Positions 45,058 through 57,410 of a stretch of 64,000 nucleotides of DNA are shown here, one piece after another. The notes beneath the pieces are model-generated. The model had not been told where the DNA came from. It saw nothing but the letters and a program-made list of their open reading frames with translations, and searched no databases. The stretch comes from Pycnopodia helianthoides. Lineage: Eukaryota; Echinodermata; Asteroidea; Forcipulatida; Asteriidae. The first letter of the stretch is position 1. Every line of letters starts with the position of its first letter. The stretch lies in assembly GCA_032158295.1 (NCBI GenBank), contig CM063253.1, positions 5,239,001-5,303,000 on the forward strand. Reading direction: 5' to 3'. Position numbers and translations under genes: made by a program.

Positions 45058-45608
45058 TTAAAAGAAAAACACAAATTTACAAACGCTCACAAATGATTTT
45101 GTACAATGTACCCATTACTTTAGTATTTGTAATGTTTATAATAATGGTACCGGTTTATACACAGCTGAATTCCACTGCATTTAAAATTACTGATGTCTGA
45201 TAAGTGATAGGTTGACTTAAGCATGTCAAACTACCATCTCTTTATTCTGCATGCTAAAGTACGTCTATAGGCCTACGCTTTTTTGTTTAAAGCAAGTACA
45301 ATTTTTTTTTTTTTTTTTTTTTTTTTAACACTTACATAGCTTTGGGGACTTACTGAAGGGGATTACGATGACAGTAGTGTGACTGTATCCCATTCCGTAT
45401 CATCATGCCAACTATCATTCAGGCACAGACGGGTATATACCATAGTGCGTCTACTCGATTTCATTCAATTCATCTCATTTGTGGGACAGCTCGTCTCCGG
45501 AATAAAAGCCTTCCGAGATTAGCATCGACAGAGTTATGAAAACTGAAACACCAAATGGAACATTGTTTTGACAGTTAAGTCTAAAATTGACACTCAGTCC
45601 GAGTCATG
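45058..45608. other. No gene seen; long T run
   Basis: A T run of about 25 lies near 45302-45326. Nothing coding is recognised. Confidence 0.45.
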
Positions 45609-45745
45609 GGACGTTTTCGAAACCACAGGGCTTGGGCTTAGGCTCCGTCAGATGTATTTTAGAAAACGCGTGCTTTCCTTACGGTGTTACAGGCAGACGG
45701 AGCCCATGCCCAAGCCCAAAAAGCCCTGGGTTCGAAAACGGCCTC
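45609..45745. mobile_element. Foldback element, TTTCGAAACCAC family, best copy
   Basis: The left arm GTTTTCGAAACCACAGGG with CTTGGGCTTAGGCTCCGTC is inverted at the right as GACGGAGCCCATGCCCAAG and CCCTGGGTTCGAAAACGGCC. 137 bp, so most of the element folds into one hairpin. Confidence 0.8.
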
Positions 45746-46512
45746 TAGTATATCGTGTATACTTGACAGCAAAATCACGTGACTAGAAGGCTTCGTCGGG
45801 CCCACTTGCACCGAGTGCAAAAATGTCAATTTAAAAAGCAAACACTTTTAAGGAAGTCGCCAAACCGAAACTTAGCGCCGCAGCCACTCGAGTTTTGCTT
45901 TTATAATTTCGGTTCAAAATTTAAACCGGTGTCTCCCGAAGGTCATTTATAAATTAAGAAGGCCATTAACATCTGCATTAGCTACACCCGATGACCACGA
46001 CAAGATCTGTCCGCTAGCATTTTGCACAAAAATCAGGGCTGTGGCCAAGCAGCGGCAAGCAGTCGACATGCTTCAACTTCGACAGTGTAAGTGTAAATAA
46101 TTTATCTTGAGAAAGAGAAACCCATCATTCCGCACGAACGAAACTCGGAGTTAATACGTCTGTTTTGACACCTCAGCTCGCTTTAACACGTTTAATTGTG
46201 TTTCATGGACGTGTGATTTAAAATATATATATATATGTATGGATTATACCGGATTATATTAAGTTGGCTAAACTAACGCTAATATTATTCAACCCTTGAG
46301 TCAATCAGCAGTCCTCATAATAGAGTTTAGGTAATGTGGGAGAACCGTGTTACGGGTATGCTTGGCCTCTTCGGCTCAAGATAAGATCTTTGAATCAATA
46401 TATGGTACGGTGTTATGGTAATATGGCGGAAATGGACTGTTGATAGCCGTCAGGTTTACTCTGACGAGAGCAAAAGCAAGCATAGTGTTTGAAAGTATTG
46501 ATAAGCCTATAC
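45746..46512. other. No gene seen
   Basis: Unique-looking sequence with a short TA run near 46223-46236. Confidence 0.45.
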
Positions 46513-46765
46513 CACTATGAACACTTCCGGGTCAGAATTTACCCATATTCGGGGTCCAAGGGGGGGGGGGGCTGACCAATTTGTGGGTCAGGCTGACCCG
46601 AAAACTGCATGAACAAAATGGGTTTTTCACCAGGGTTCTGCGTCACTTTGATACATTTTGGAGTAATTTTTGACACCAATTCCGGGTCATACTGACCCAG
46701 AAATGGGTCAGGCCCCACACGGGACCCCGATCCGGGTCAATGCTGACCCGTGAGCTTCTAGAGTG
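46513..46765. mobile_element. GGGTCA foldback element, family E
   Basis: The ends CACTATGAACACTTCCGGGT and ACCCGTGAGCTTCTAGAGTG are inverted, with TA next to the right end (46766-46767). A G run of about 12 lies at 46560-46571. Same architecture as 35201-35450. Confidence 0.75.
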
Positions 46766-47268
46766 TATTGTTAATGTCACTTTGAAGCATCACAATGCAC
46801 AATGTTGGTTGAAATGTTTGTGAAACGGCCTCAGCTCTACAAGGTATGATTAAATCTTCTTGAATCAAGATAAGGTGCAGCATTTTAAGGTTCGCCCCAA
46901 ATAGACTACCACTTGTGCGCTATCTTTCTTTCTTTTTTAATCAAGGTACAGTAGATATTTGCCAAGATTAGTTCTCAGCTTTACTATTTCCTATTCGCGA
47001 GACAGGTGATTACTTTACAACTGGCAGGCCTAAGACGACTTGTTTGTTGCAGTGAGTCGTCTTGTATAAGGATAGGTTATCACGTTGAGTCGATTTGTAC
47101 CCAGCAAATGGTGGACAGAAGTTAACGATCTCGTTTATGTGGGTACGTGGTATGATTGCTGGAGCTCAATCCGGCCTACTTGTCACTTTTGCAACTCCCC
47201 ACAGAACGAGTTTCTGCGGCCACATAAACAAGAACGACGTCCACAGGAGTCAAAAATCGAGCTTTTCA
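46766..47268. other. No gene seen
   Basis: Mixed sequence between two family E elements. The frame at 47095-47520 crosses into the elements and is not a gene. Confidence 0.45.
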
Positions 47269-47891
47269 CACTCTACAAACTTCCGGGTCAGAACGATAAC
47301 CTGGATTTGGGGTCTCAGGGGGCCTGACCCATTTGTGGGTCAGGCTGACCTGATAACACGGGGAAATCTGTCCCTTCGCTCGGCCCCAGCGGCCTATCCA
47401 GGACCGCTGGGATGGGCTAATCAGCTTGCACAGATTCTTGTTCAGGAAGTACGTCATGCGTGCAGTGCTTGCAGTGTGAGTGTGATGCATGATGGGACTG
47501 AGCATGGGACTGAGCATTAACGTTAACGATACGTTTGCCCATCCCAGCGCCTTTGGTTTTAAGGCAAGGCGCTGGGGACGAGCGAAGGGGAAATCTGTCC
47601 CCCACATTATTCTGGTGTGTGTGTGTCGTCGTCCCCCACTACATTAACATGGGTTGTACCAGGTTGTTTCAAAAGAGGGCGCTATCAGAATAAATTTGTA
47701 CGGTTTGCCGTGGGGGGGGGGGGGCAGAAACTCTGGGGGACACAGTATCTTCTGGCATACCGAAAACTGGTCAAAAAACGGGATTGTGGCCCGGATTCTG
47801 CGTCAGTTTGAACCATTTACGTGTCACTTCTACACAGATTCTGGGTGATGCTGACCCGGGTAAATTCTGACCATTTTTTTTTTAATGAGTG
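47269..47891. mobile_element. GGGTCA foldback element, family E, interrupted
   Basis: The left end CACTCTACAAACTTCCGGGT and right half (GGGTGATGCTGACCCGGG, then TAATGAGTG) belong to family E. Element P at 47375-47586 splits it. Without the insert it would be about 410 bp, longer than its siblings. A G run of about 12 lies at 47713-47724. Confidence 0.65.
47375..47586. mobile_element. Hairpin-ended short element P, copy 3
   Basis: 212 bp. Compared with 26426-26636 I see only about two differences. It is bounded by a 15-base direct repeat, GGGGAAATCTGTCCC, at 47360-47374 and 47587-47601. The terminal and inner inverted repeats and both hairpin stems are intact. Confidence 0.9.
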
Positions 47892-48149
47892 GATCTAGTT
47901 CTATGGTGTTGGCGGTCTCCCTATTTTGCAAATTATGTTTGTTCGGGGTTGCCAGTCAGAGGCTAATCAACCTGTAACTGCCGTAAGTAACCAGGGACCC
48001 CCAACAACGGGCAGTACTGATGTATTTAAGAACAGTCAAGCCGAGTGCTGCACATGTCCGCCTCTGCTCTTTATATTGCGCTGCCGGTGTCTCTTCATAA
48101 CCGTTTAGATAAAATCAAATTGAGAGACGCTTTAAGGAGAGTGGTTTTT
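47892..48149. other. No gene seen
   Basis: Short unique-looking spacer. Confidence 0.4.
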
Positions 48150-48330
48150 TTTGTAGGTCACCTGGTTGCTGCCACAAACTGTACACAATTTGTGTAAGAG
48201 GTGTCATTCATGTGGAAATTACGACTCCAAATGTACAATTCCCCATAGGCCTATGAGCAGTGTAGTATTGCGCCTGCCAGGAAATGACCTGGAATGTACG
48301 AGGCCGCTCTTTTCATTAACGAAGGTTACA
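48150..48330 (+). mobile_element. Interspersed repeat, family A, right-part fragment
   Basis: GTGGAAATTACGACTCCAAA, CAATTCCCCAT and GTGTAGTATTGCGCCTGCCA match the right part of family A with clear divergence. Confidence 0.55.
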
Positions 48331-50165
48331 TATTATGGTTTATTGTGTTGGAATTTTTTAATGACCTTTGTTACAACCAGCGTGAATTCGGGTCATGTTT
48401 GGGTGAAATTACAACAGTTTATGCGTTGTGAGGGGCATGTGCTCACTAAGAGGTAGAACCATTGTTCGACAGAAGAACCTCAGTCTTTGAGGACAATTTT
48501 AGCACACATTGTATTTATTTTTTTCCACATTGAGGTATTTCCCTCAAACGGAGTACAAAGAAAGACATGAAAAGTTGGCCAAGGTGATTCGCTGTAACTT
48601 GCGTGAGGAGTATGGTGTCCGAGTCCGAGTGCTTGCGAAATGTTACGACTTTGTTCCCGGAGAATGATGTTAGAGACCGATCAGGTCAAGATCCTCTTGG
48701 ACTTCAACATTCAGACTGATCATGTTTATGGGTCATGGACGCCCGGATGCTGTAAATCTTAGATAAGACGATGAAGATGTGTCATCTCATTGACATAGCT
48801 TTGCCAGGTGATATCAGGGTAGCTCCAAAGGAGATGGAGAAAGATTCAGAAGTACCAAGACCTGTCGAGGGAACTTTGGCAGAGTGAGAGGAGGAGTCCC
48901 TGTGGTGGTTGGAACACTTGTCACCATTCCGAAGGCACCGGAGAAGCATGTAGATTAAACAGACCACTGTGATGAGGGTAGATCTTCTACTGGGAACAGC
49001 GAGACACCCGCAGAAGACTCATCGAATCCCACCCGAGTAATATTGCCTGTGGATATTTAAAAAAAAAATTATGATTCGGGCAAGTACTGAGTATTATTAT
49101 ACAGTGCTTAACACATTTCGGTTGTGGGTCAAAACACAAAGTTATCCTCGCGGGTGACCTTTTCCCTGTCCACAAACCAACGATGCAATTTACCTTTAAG
49201 GTTTGAGTTGCACACTGGCGTGTGTTTGGGGTCACCCATGACCAAGACGAAATCTCTTATCCGTCAAATACAGACTAATACCCATCCATTTTCATATCAA
49301 TCTATGTCGGTGCGCACGGTCGCTCGAATGGGGGGATTCTTTCCGCTGTGTGCATAAAAGGCTAATGCTATAACAGAATTAGAAAAAAAAAATTGGCATT
49401 TTGTGACAAGGTGCTATAATCACGAACCTGAACTAGCTTAAACTTCTCCAGCGTAACTAAAGAGAGGGCTTAGTGGTCGTTCACCCAACACTGTCCGCTC
49501 CGTGGGGAGCGATATCAGCGACTACGATCGAGTGCCGGTACTCCTGTTTCAGTTTGTTTTTGTTTTGTTCCATGGCCATTTTTATCGTACAGTCAGGATG
49601 ACATTTTGGAAAGATAACATTTACTTAGTTAACCATAGAAGCCGTTGAATACCAAGCTACTGATTCACAGATAGGATTATGCGGAATGAAGAGGGGGAGA
49701 GAGGGGGGGGGGGTGGGGAGGAGACTTGTCTTTCAATGCCAGCGGGTTGCAATAAAGGTGCAATCGTTGGAAGATCTAACGAGGACCATTTCCCACTCGG
49801 GGTCAACCTGAGAGATCACCCGGTGATAAGAACAAAAGAAAAACCCCTCTTGTGTGATGTGAGACACGTAAAATGAAAGCCACCGCGTTGAGATGCTGTT
49901 TGTACGCCTGTGGGGTTTCACGTGTGGTGCGATCAATACGCACGGAATGCCGTATTAAATGCCCAAACGTTCATAATTGTTCACTTTAAAGAAACAGTTT
50001 CTTAAAGAGAGAGAGAGCGAGCTGGTCACATGGTCTTCGGAACGGTGAATTATCTCCAAAAATACGGCCACTCTGTGAGTCACCCAATTCCGTGGTCAAC
50101 GTTTCGTACCGATCTTCATTTCGATCGCAGCAATCCAACATAAGCAGTGTTGATTCAAGGATGTC
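48331..50165. other. No gene seen
   Basis: Mostly unique-looking, with a G run near 49698-49707 and small GA-rich patches. None of the short frames is recognisable. Confidence 0.45.
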
Positions 50166-50169
50166 TTAA

Positions 50170-50548
50170 ATACACTGGGCACCTTTGGTAATTGTCAAAG
50201 ACCAGTCTTCTCACTTGGTGTATCTCAACATATGCACAAAATAACAAACCTGTGAAAATTTGAACTCAATTAGTTGTCGAAGTTGCGAGATAACAATAAA
50301 AGAAAAACACCCTTGTCACACGAAGTTGTGTGCTTTCAGATGCTTGATTTCGAGACCTCACGTGAGGTCTCAAAATCAATTCAAATATTTTACTGAGAAA
50401 TTACTTCTTTCTCAAAAAATACGTTACTTCAGAGGGAGCCGTTTCTCACAATGTTTTATACTACGATCAACAGCTCTCCATTGCTCGTTACCAAGTAAGT
50501 TTGTATGCTAAAATTATTTTGAGTAATTACCAATAGTGTCCAGTGCCT
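50170..50548. mobile_element. MITE family C-prime, TTAA-flanked
   Basis: TTAA flanks at 50166-50169 and 50549-50552. The left end CACTGGGCACCTTTGGTAAT and right end ATTACCAATAGTGTCCAGTG are inverted. It shares the internal word ACAAACCTGTGAAAATTTGA with the other TTAA families. An inner palindrome GAGACCTCACGTGAGGTCTC is perfect. I recall very similar sequences as abundant in sea star genomes. Confidence 0.85.
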
Positions 50549-50634
50549 TTAAAATGCTTACTTTTTCGACTTTGACAGTATGTTAGACGGACAAATTTCT
50601 CTGGAGGATTGGTATGGGTACGAACTTTATTTTC

Positions 50635-51155
50635 AGTGAGCTTTCAGATTGAAACTTATTATCCCCCACCTGAAAATTTACTAAATCGCTATGTCTTGAG
50701 TACTCATTTGGCACTTTTAAGCACACATTTCCTACATAGGTTCGTCTGGCTTTTTAAGCACTCCTGACGTACCATCTTGACTCCTTAGGAGTATGCAGCA
50801 CCGGCAACTGGATGGCCATCCTATAGACACTGTAATTTTAGTTTACGAAAAAAGAGTGCCCCCATACATTACAGGGCATTTCCTGACAGTCAAGGTACTA
50901 CACTGGTCATTATGTGTCACAATTTCCACATAAATTCAAGAGCTATAAAAGAAACAGCTGAACAACTTTTGAGATGTGCCCCCCTCCTTCATATCAAAGG
51001 TTGATAAAAATCAGACAGTGCAATCTCCATAAAATATAAAGTTTTTAGGTTTTCTTCCATTGGCTGTGTACAAATTGTGCCTGCAGGAAGTCCAGGCTCT
51101 GTGGCTGTTTTGTAAACATGTGATGTCATAGGTCACACTATAGACCATGTGACCT
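50635..51155 (-). mobile_element. Interspersed repeat, family A, inverted copy
   Basis: On the minus strand it follows the 42860 copy (GACCTATGACATCACATGTT, ACAAAACAGCCACAGAGCCT, GAAGGAGGGGGGCACATCTC). The left edge TGAGCTTTCAGATTGAAACT, set against the same word at the left edge of the + copy, indicates terminal inverted repeats. Confidence 0.75.
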
Positions 51156-51580
51156 GTGAAAAGAAATTATTTTGTGCATAACGTAAACACTAATCAAGCC
51201 TGTTTGAAAAATGCATGGTTCATTATGTCAAATAATATCATTAACAGTATGCCCAAATGGTTTGCATTTCTTGCGAATTGTTTCTCTCGGCTGCCCCACC
51301 CCCCCAAAAAAAAATAAAATATAACAAAAAATGAAAATGTCTTGTTCGCCACTGTAACTTATAAATTGGCGAACAGTTAATGTTGTTAGTTGACTTAGTG
51401 AACCATACATTTATGCATTGTTCAAACAGTCTTGATTAATGTTTACGTTGTGCACAAGATATGCTGTACTTTCGAAGACCAAACAAGTCACACTTTGTGT
51501 TTTTCATCTTAGAACTCACTTGGGGGACGGGGGTCCAGATTGGTGGGGGGGGGCAACGGCTCTGAAAGGGAGGAGGGGGT
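51156..51580. other. No gene seen
   Basis: AT-rich sequence with C, A and G runs near 51297-51315 and 51545-51552. Confidence 0.4.
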
Positions 51581-51582
51581 AA

Positions 51583-51916
51583 CGGCCCTGTACACTATTG
51601 GTAAGATCGAAAAACACAATGTTCACAGATTCACACATAACTTACATGATTTAAAGTAAGTAATGGTAGAAAGGGTTCCTTAAAATATTTCTGCCTAAAA
51701 TGCTATCGTTTCTGAGAAACGAGTAAAACAATAGTAATTATCGCGCGCGATAATTTGAAAAAACAGAAAACACATAAGATCTCTTTTCACTATTTTCTCG
51801 TGACCTCGATGACCAATTGAGCTCAAACCTTCACAGGTTTGTTTGTTCATGCATATGTTTAATCACACAAAATGTGGACACTGATTTTGAGCTGTTACCA
51901 AAAGTGTACAATACCT
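51583..51916 (+). mobile_element. MITE family C, near-identical copy
   Basis: 334 bp, like 44724-45057, with about four visible differences. The right flank is TTAA (51917-51920). The left flank reads GTAA, so one side of the target site has mutated or the target was imperfect. Confidence 0.88.
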
Positions 51917-51920
51917 TTAA

Positions 51921-52487
51921 GCTACTGGCTAGGAAGATCATCGGTATTGATGTTTTAATCTATGAGGCACCCTCTTATGAGCCAAACCTATAAAGATATT
52001 GAACTAGACAAGACTCTTCCACACGCCATTAACGTCATTAGAGGTCAAATAAATGACCTCAACTCCGGTCTAACACGAACCCCCTTTTTTTTACCCAGTG
52101 CAATTTCCTGTTTTAATCAAACCCTTTAAAAAGAAAAATATTATTAAAATAATATAAAAAACAATAAGTCTACAGTGCGGTGTTCTGTCTATTCCCCCTC
52201 CCCATGACACCATGTATTTTTTAAACTTATATATTGATAAACTCCTGACTGCTACTGTCGACATTATTTTTAATGTATGTTTATTTATTTATCAATGCTA
52301 AGATGCAGAACAACAAATCAATGTTTGTACTTGTATGGACACAAAATGTAAACAAATCGAATTTGAGTCGAATGAAAACTTTCCGGTGACTTAAAGACAA
52401 CACTATGAACAATTGTTTTATTAAAAAACAACATGTTAAATTTTCTTGCAAAAAGGAACAACACACACATTATTTTATTTTTTTTGC
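51921..52487. other. No gene seen
   Basis: AT-rich sequence without recognised features. Confidence 0.45.
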
Positions 52488-52665
52488 ATCCCTTTGGAGA
52501 CATCTTTTGTTCTTTCCTTTGTCCCTTTAGTTAAGAACCTCCCATAGACTTTGTACACAAAATTCCTTGTGGAGCAACCCATCTTTAGAATTTCCCTATG
52601 GAGGCTCTTTGTTATTCCCTTTTCTGTTTTGTTCTCCCTTTTCTGTTTTGTTCTCCTCGGTTCTC
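52488..52665 (+). repeat. Dispersed repeat, family J
   Basis: The blocks GCATCCCTTTGGAGACATCT, TAGACTTTGTACACA, CTTGTGGAGCA and CTTTAGAATT.CCCTATGG recur inverted at 57225-57410. A CCCTTTTCTGTTTTGTTCTC word is doubled at its right side. Confidence 0.65.
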
Positions 52666-52965
52666 CTTAGTATTTGTATAATAATTTCTGTTTGCTCCCA
52701 AACTATCCGGTCACATTGCCCGATTCGTTTGTTCCCTTGGGCCTGACCCTTTTCTCGGTAGTCACCCCTAATCTGTGTTGTCTCAGAATGGTTCAAGTTG
52801 ACCCTTCTGTGTTTACTTCTGTTGTTTCCTTTTTTTTTCTGATTTGTTAAAATTTTTTTTTTTATATGTAATAATCATTAAATAGATCCAATATTCATTG
52901 ACCCTCCCCTCCCTTCTTAGCACGCCCGATTGTGTATACCATTCTTAGCAAATCTTCCCCCCCGA
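52666..52965. other. No gene seen
   Basis: Unique-looking, with T runs near 52830 and 52852. Confidence 0.4.
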
Positions 52966-53045
52966 CCTGCAAATGGGTCAGGCCCCCCGGGATCTGGGAT
53001 CCGGAATCTGGGTCAAATCTGACCCGAGAGTTTTTAGAATGTAGA
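52966..53045. mobile_element. Family E fragment
   Basis: AAATGGGTCAGGCCCCCCGG, CTGGGTCAAATCTGACCCGA and TTTTTAGAATGTA match the right end of family E elements. Confidence 0.65.
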
Positions 53046-54248
53046 TTACGTTCCCCAAGTAGCCTATGATTTGAAACTACGTTCCGCATGATTTAGCCGA
53101 TGCTACCCAAAATTATAGTTCCTTCTTGTGATTTGCAAAACAGAGCAGTCTATAATGCATCCATTTATTTGGTTGACTTTACTGTACTGTATACAAAATA
53201 AGAAGGTTTAAAAAAAACAAAGCAAGGCTTGTAGCTCAAAACGTTTACTGGACCAGAATGTTTGTTATAAGACCAGAATTGAAATAAGAGAAGAAAAAAA
53301 ATACCTACACAGTTCAAGACTTGAACTGTTTCAATTTTTAACAAGCACCAAAACAAATTCGAATCAAGTCGACTGTACTATTTAATAAAAAAAAACACAC
53401 ACACACAAAATAAATATGCACTATACTTTAACAAAACCCTTTCAATTACAGTGAGCTTGAAAATGAAAATGTTACCATTATTAAAGACATTTTGATTGTC
53501 AGTCGGAGAAACAAAATCCATCAGATATAATTTCCCTCCAAAGGAAATGCAACACGCAGCCCAGGAATATTATTGAATTTTCTTCACAGCCCTCTCGCCT
53601 GTGAGGACCCTACGCCACGGGCCCATAGCATTTATAACAGACAGTTTGCAAACATTCAATTATCTTTAAACCAATCACTGCGCCGCGCCGCTTTGTAACT
53701 GTACGTCTGAACATTGTTTCCTTTCGGCCAATATCAATAACTTATGGGAATTCAATGCCGATTTTTCGGTTTGGAGTGGAAACACAAGTGATGAGTATTT
53801 GTCATTCTTCGAGCCATTGTAACCCCAACGGAGGCAAAAGGGCAAGATAGTCGGACCCCCCCCCCCACACACACACACTTTTAAGCCAAATGAGAATTAG
53901 GCAGGGGACGCGACAAGGATGCAATAAAATATAATAATTGAATCGAAATAAAGATTACAATTTTTGTTTTACCCACAGACACAGATGTGTCACTCAGGGA
54001 CGTGACAAGGATGGTGACGTCATCATGACGTTATTTAGTATGAAATGCATACGAATAGGCAGTGGTTTCACACTGCAATATTATATGCCTATAGTCTTTC
54101 TCGCAGCCACATTTATAAAAAAAAATATACAGCATGTAATTGGAATAAGCTACCGTCAGACAGGTGGATGTAAAACATATGGTATAAAAGACGTCTCCGA
54201 ATGAGACTAGGCAAGGATCAGGAGGCGGAAAATACAGTTTTGCATGTT
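53046..54248. other. No gene seen
   Basis: AT-rich sequence with A/CA runs near 53387-53407 and a C/AC run at about 53859-53878. One TGACGTCA lies at 54015-54022. Confidence 0.45.
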
Positions 54249-54562
54249 TAACATAATATGCCTGCACCGATTCACTATTTAACATTGACATTTTCATTCA
54301 ACTTTATCCCCCTTTCTACTGTGTTGATTATTTCGTTTATGTTCGGCACTGGGCTCGCCGCACGGTTCTCGCACTGGCTTCCGATGAAAGAAACTAAATT
54401 TATGTTGAACATATGCCTTGCATCGATTCGCTAAATAACATTGACATTTTCATTCAACTCGAACTCCACTCTACTGTGTTGATTATTTCATTCATTTCCA
54501 GCACTGAGCCCCACCGTGCGGATTCGCACTGCGTATACGGCGAGCGAAAACTAAATTTATGA
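54249..54562. repeat. Two-unit tandem duplication, about 156 bp
   Basis: AACATTGACATTTTCATTCA, CTACTGTGTTGATTATTTC, a G+C-rich CACTG.GC...CCGC.CGG part, and AACTAAATTTATG occur in the same order from about 54249 and 54405. Confidence 0.85.
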
Positions 54563-57224
54563 ATTGCCTCCGACGACAGGGCACAGCCATGGCCACACTC
54601 GGGCGAGCCGATGCAGTTGTCGAAGTTTAATAGACTTACAATCCTGGCAGCATCATGCGAAGATGGCATAATCTCCTAGGCCCTTCCCCTGCACTATCGC
54701 TAAACGTTAGGCACACGAGAGCAATTTGCAGCAAAGCTCTTTATGCCTTGATATAAATCTCTCTCCGTGCCAAGGAGAGAGAGATGCAGAGAAGGGGGGA
54801 GAGAGAGACAGAGAGAGCGAGAGTGGTGCCCCGAGGGCCGCTATTCTGTGCTCAGTCCACAGTTGTTGACAAACTTGAATGGTACCCGGGAAGCAGACTG
54901 CCATATCATGTCTCTGCCCCTCTTTTCGCGCACATTTTCCCCCTCCCCTCCTCTTCATCTCTCTTCTATAACCTTTTCCTCGGGATGAACTTGGATTTGT
55001 GTGGGGGAAGAGTAATCACCTTTCGCAACGCACTTGGCTTGGAATTGACCGAAGCGAGTCTATTTGCATAATACTCTTCCTTGATATTATTATTCCAACG
55101 AGGTGACTGTATGCCATTAAGAACTTCGACGAGTCGCTTTAAATGTGTGCTTCGTTTCAGTGATGTGCTTACGCATTGATGAACAGACCAAAGCGAGTCT
55201 ATTCATTTGTGACGCCGAGTTGTCGATTGCTAGTGAAAAGTATGGGTTCGGTGTTTTTCTTTTAAAACAAATTGTCTGTGTGTGTGAGAAAGCGCTGCCT
55301 AATGAGTTAACTTTCGTCACCAAATCATGTTGCTTTTTTACACAAAGAAAATGTGCTAAGAACAAAACTCGTATACACACACACGGATGCGCTAAGAACA
55401 AACAATATTGTGCCGAAAAAAGTGGTCGTTTTACAAGCCAGTTTCATGTCGAGCAATGTCTCGCCCTGCAAATGCACACAATTTTATGCATGAAGTCTCG
55501 ATGGTCTCGGATGCTCTTTGAAAAGTGGGGCAAATTCCTACATGTTTAATATTGCGTATGAAGGGTTAACCGAAGCGAGTCTGTTTTCACGGCTGTGATC
55601 TTTTAGTACGGAACCCAAACAGTTGATTAACTTCACTATAATTTGCCTGGAACCGGAGCAAACGAAGTCAAAATGTGCTCCGCAATGTTTCCCTACCAGA
55701 GAAAGCTGTGTGTCGAAAGGGTGTACGCAGAGTGTGGCACAAACAACTGCAGACGAGCCAGTGTTTCGCGCTGGTCTTCATTTCAAACAGTCGCGGTTAT
55801 ATTTACAATGCCCAGCATAAGCGTTGACTTTAGTCAAGAGTTTCTGAACTACAAGTCTCTCAGTGCACCTAGTCGCGTTTCAAGTTTCGCTGTGTTTCCC
55901 GCTTTTTAATCTAAGTGAAGTAGTGGAGGGGATATCTTCAGCAAGCACGTGACGACTTGTCCCTGCGGATTGTCGCGTAGTCGTTTTCTGGCTAGTTGAT
56001 CACCGTGCCACGCTATAAGCTTCATGCTCCGTGTACTTTTGCAACGTGAAGAAAGTACTTTTGCAACACACGGAAGAACGAACAGCTAAAACGCATGCCG
56101 TGGGGAGACGCGGCAAAGTCGAGTCACTGTCTCAACAAAAGAACGTACCGCATGGATTATAGAGACATGATTCTGTACCCAGACAGAATCGGAATTCCCC
56201 TCGCAATTTAACGTCATCTCACGACCCGCAATGTTATCCTCCTCCATTTTGTACCGAGCACCCCCCCCCCATAAGATGCTGATAATCGACACCGTTAAAC
56301 AAAGAGCAATTAAATCTAAAATCCTCTAAGAGAGTTGAACGATACTCGCTTTCGTCATGAATCCGCGACGGTCGAAACCCGAGCGCACTTCCCTGTGACG
56401 TTAACCCAATTATCGGTTAACATGATCTCCGTGACGCTTCGCTACTGTAGACAGAAGCCTCATTCCCGGACCGTTTAAACATTGCAAATGTTACCACGGG
56501 AGCATTTTCTCTTCTCAGTCTTCTTGACCTACGTTTTTTTTCTTTTCTTTCTCCTTTCCCCTCTCCTCTCGGTGGAGTCGCGCTTGGCTTGTGGGTGCGG
56601 AAAACGCAGCAATTCACCAGCGAGCGAGGTGGTGACACCACTAGGCGCTAAGTGCGGTGCAGACAGACAGTCGACGCGTTGGGTTCTCCGCGAACAGTCA
56701 CCTTTGTATCATATCGCTCTAATTACATCAAAAAAGGGGAAACACTCAAAACCCTAGAATGGCAACGGAAATTGGTACAGAAATTGTAAAACATTAGTTG
56801 TTTGTGGAGTGCACCCGTGCAAAGATCATTGAACTAACCCGTGCAAGTTTCAAAAAGGTCCCCCCGTTTACGGTTAAAGGGGGGTAAGGATTTATTATGT
56901 GTCATTTTGGTTCCGGTCAGAATTGTCTACGTCAACGTCATGTGTTCTTGTTCGCCGTATACGGCAAAAACAATAAGTCAGCTTCGTTTTAGACGGACAT
57001 TTTGGCACGACGACTGGTGTGACAGACACGTTTTGGGACACAAAAGTTTCACACAAACCTTGTTCTGGTTGACTTTCTTAAAAATGGATGGGCAGTTAAA
57101 ATACTTCAGGTCTTAACCCGACAAGACAAATAAAAAAGACAGGTGGATAAAGTCCCAGATCAAAGATCTATAGGGTCCACCATCGGAGGCCAAAATGTTT
57201 ACACACTTGTGTGTAAATATTCGC
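54563..57224. other. No gene recognised; CpG-containing unique region
   Basis: There is a GA-rich stretch near 54774-54825. The motif ACC(G/A)AAGCGAGTCT occurs three times on the + strand (about 55048, 55187 and 55569), and a CCCCCCCCCC run lies near 56262. The frame at 55145-55549 (134 codons) has no domain I can name, and the signal-like leader at 56482 is not followed by anything convincing. It could hold a non-coding transcript or regulatory DNA. Confidence 0.4.
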
Positions 57225-57410
57225 TACCTTATGGAGACTGAGTACAAAACAGAAAAGGGAAAACAAAAAGGTGTCCATAGGGGAATTCTAAAGACCGGGG
57301 TGCTCCACAAGACATGTATGTGTACAAAGTCTATTGGAGGATGTTAAGTACATGGACAAAGGAAATAACAAAAAGATGACTCCAAAGGGATGTAAACATT
57401 TGAATGTGTG
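57225..57410 (-). repeat. Dispersed repeat, family J, inverted copy
   Basis: Reverse complement of the 52488 repeat: CATAGGGGAATTCTAAAGAC, GTGCTCCACAAGACA, ACAAAGTCTATTGGAGG and ACTCCAAAGGGATGTAAAC. Confidence 0.65.

Noticed and set aside
55145..55549. 134-codon Cys/Lys-rich + strand frame
   Set aside because: No recognisable domain, no splice or homology support; kept only as a remark in the region description.
56482..56757. Frame with a signal-peptide-like leader
   Set aside because: The hydrophobic leader comes from a T/C-rich tract. The remainder shows no secreted-protein features.
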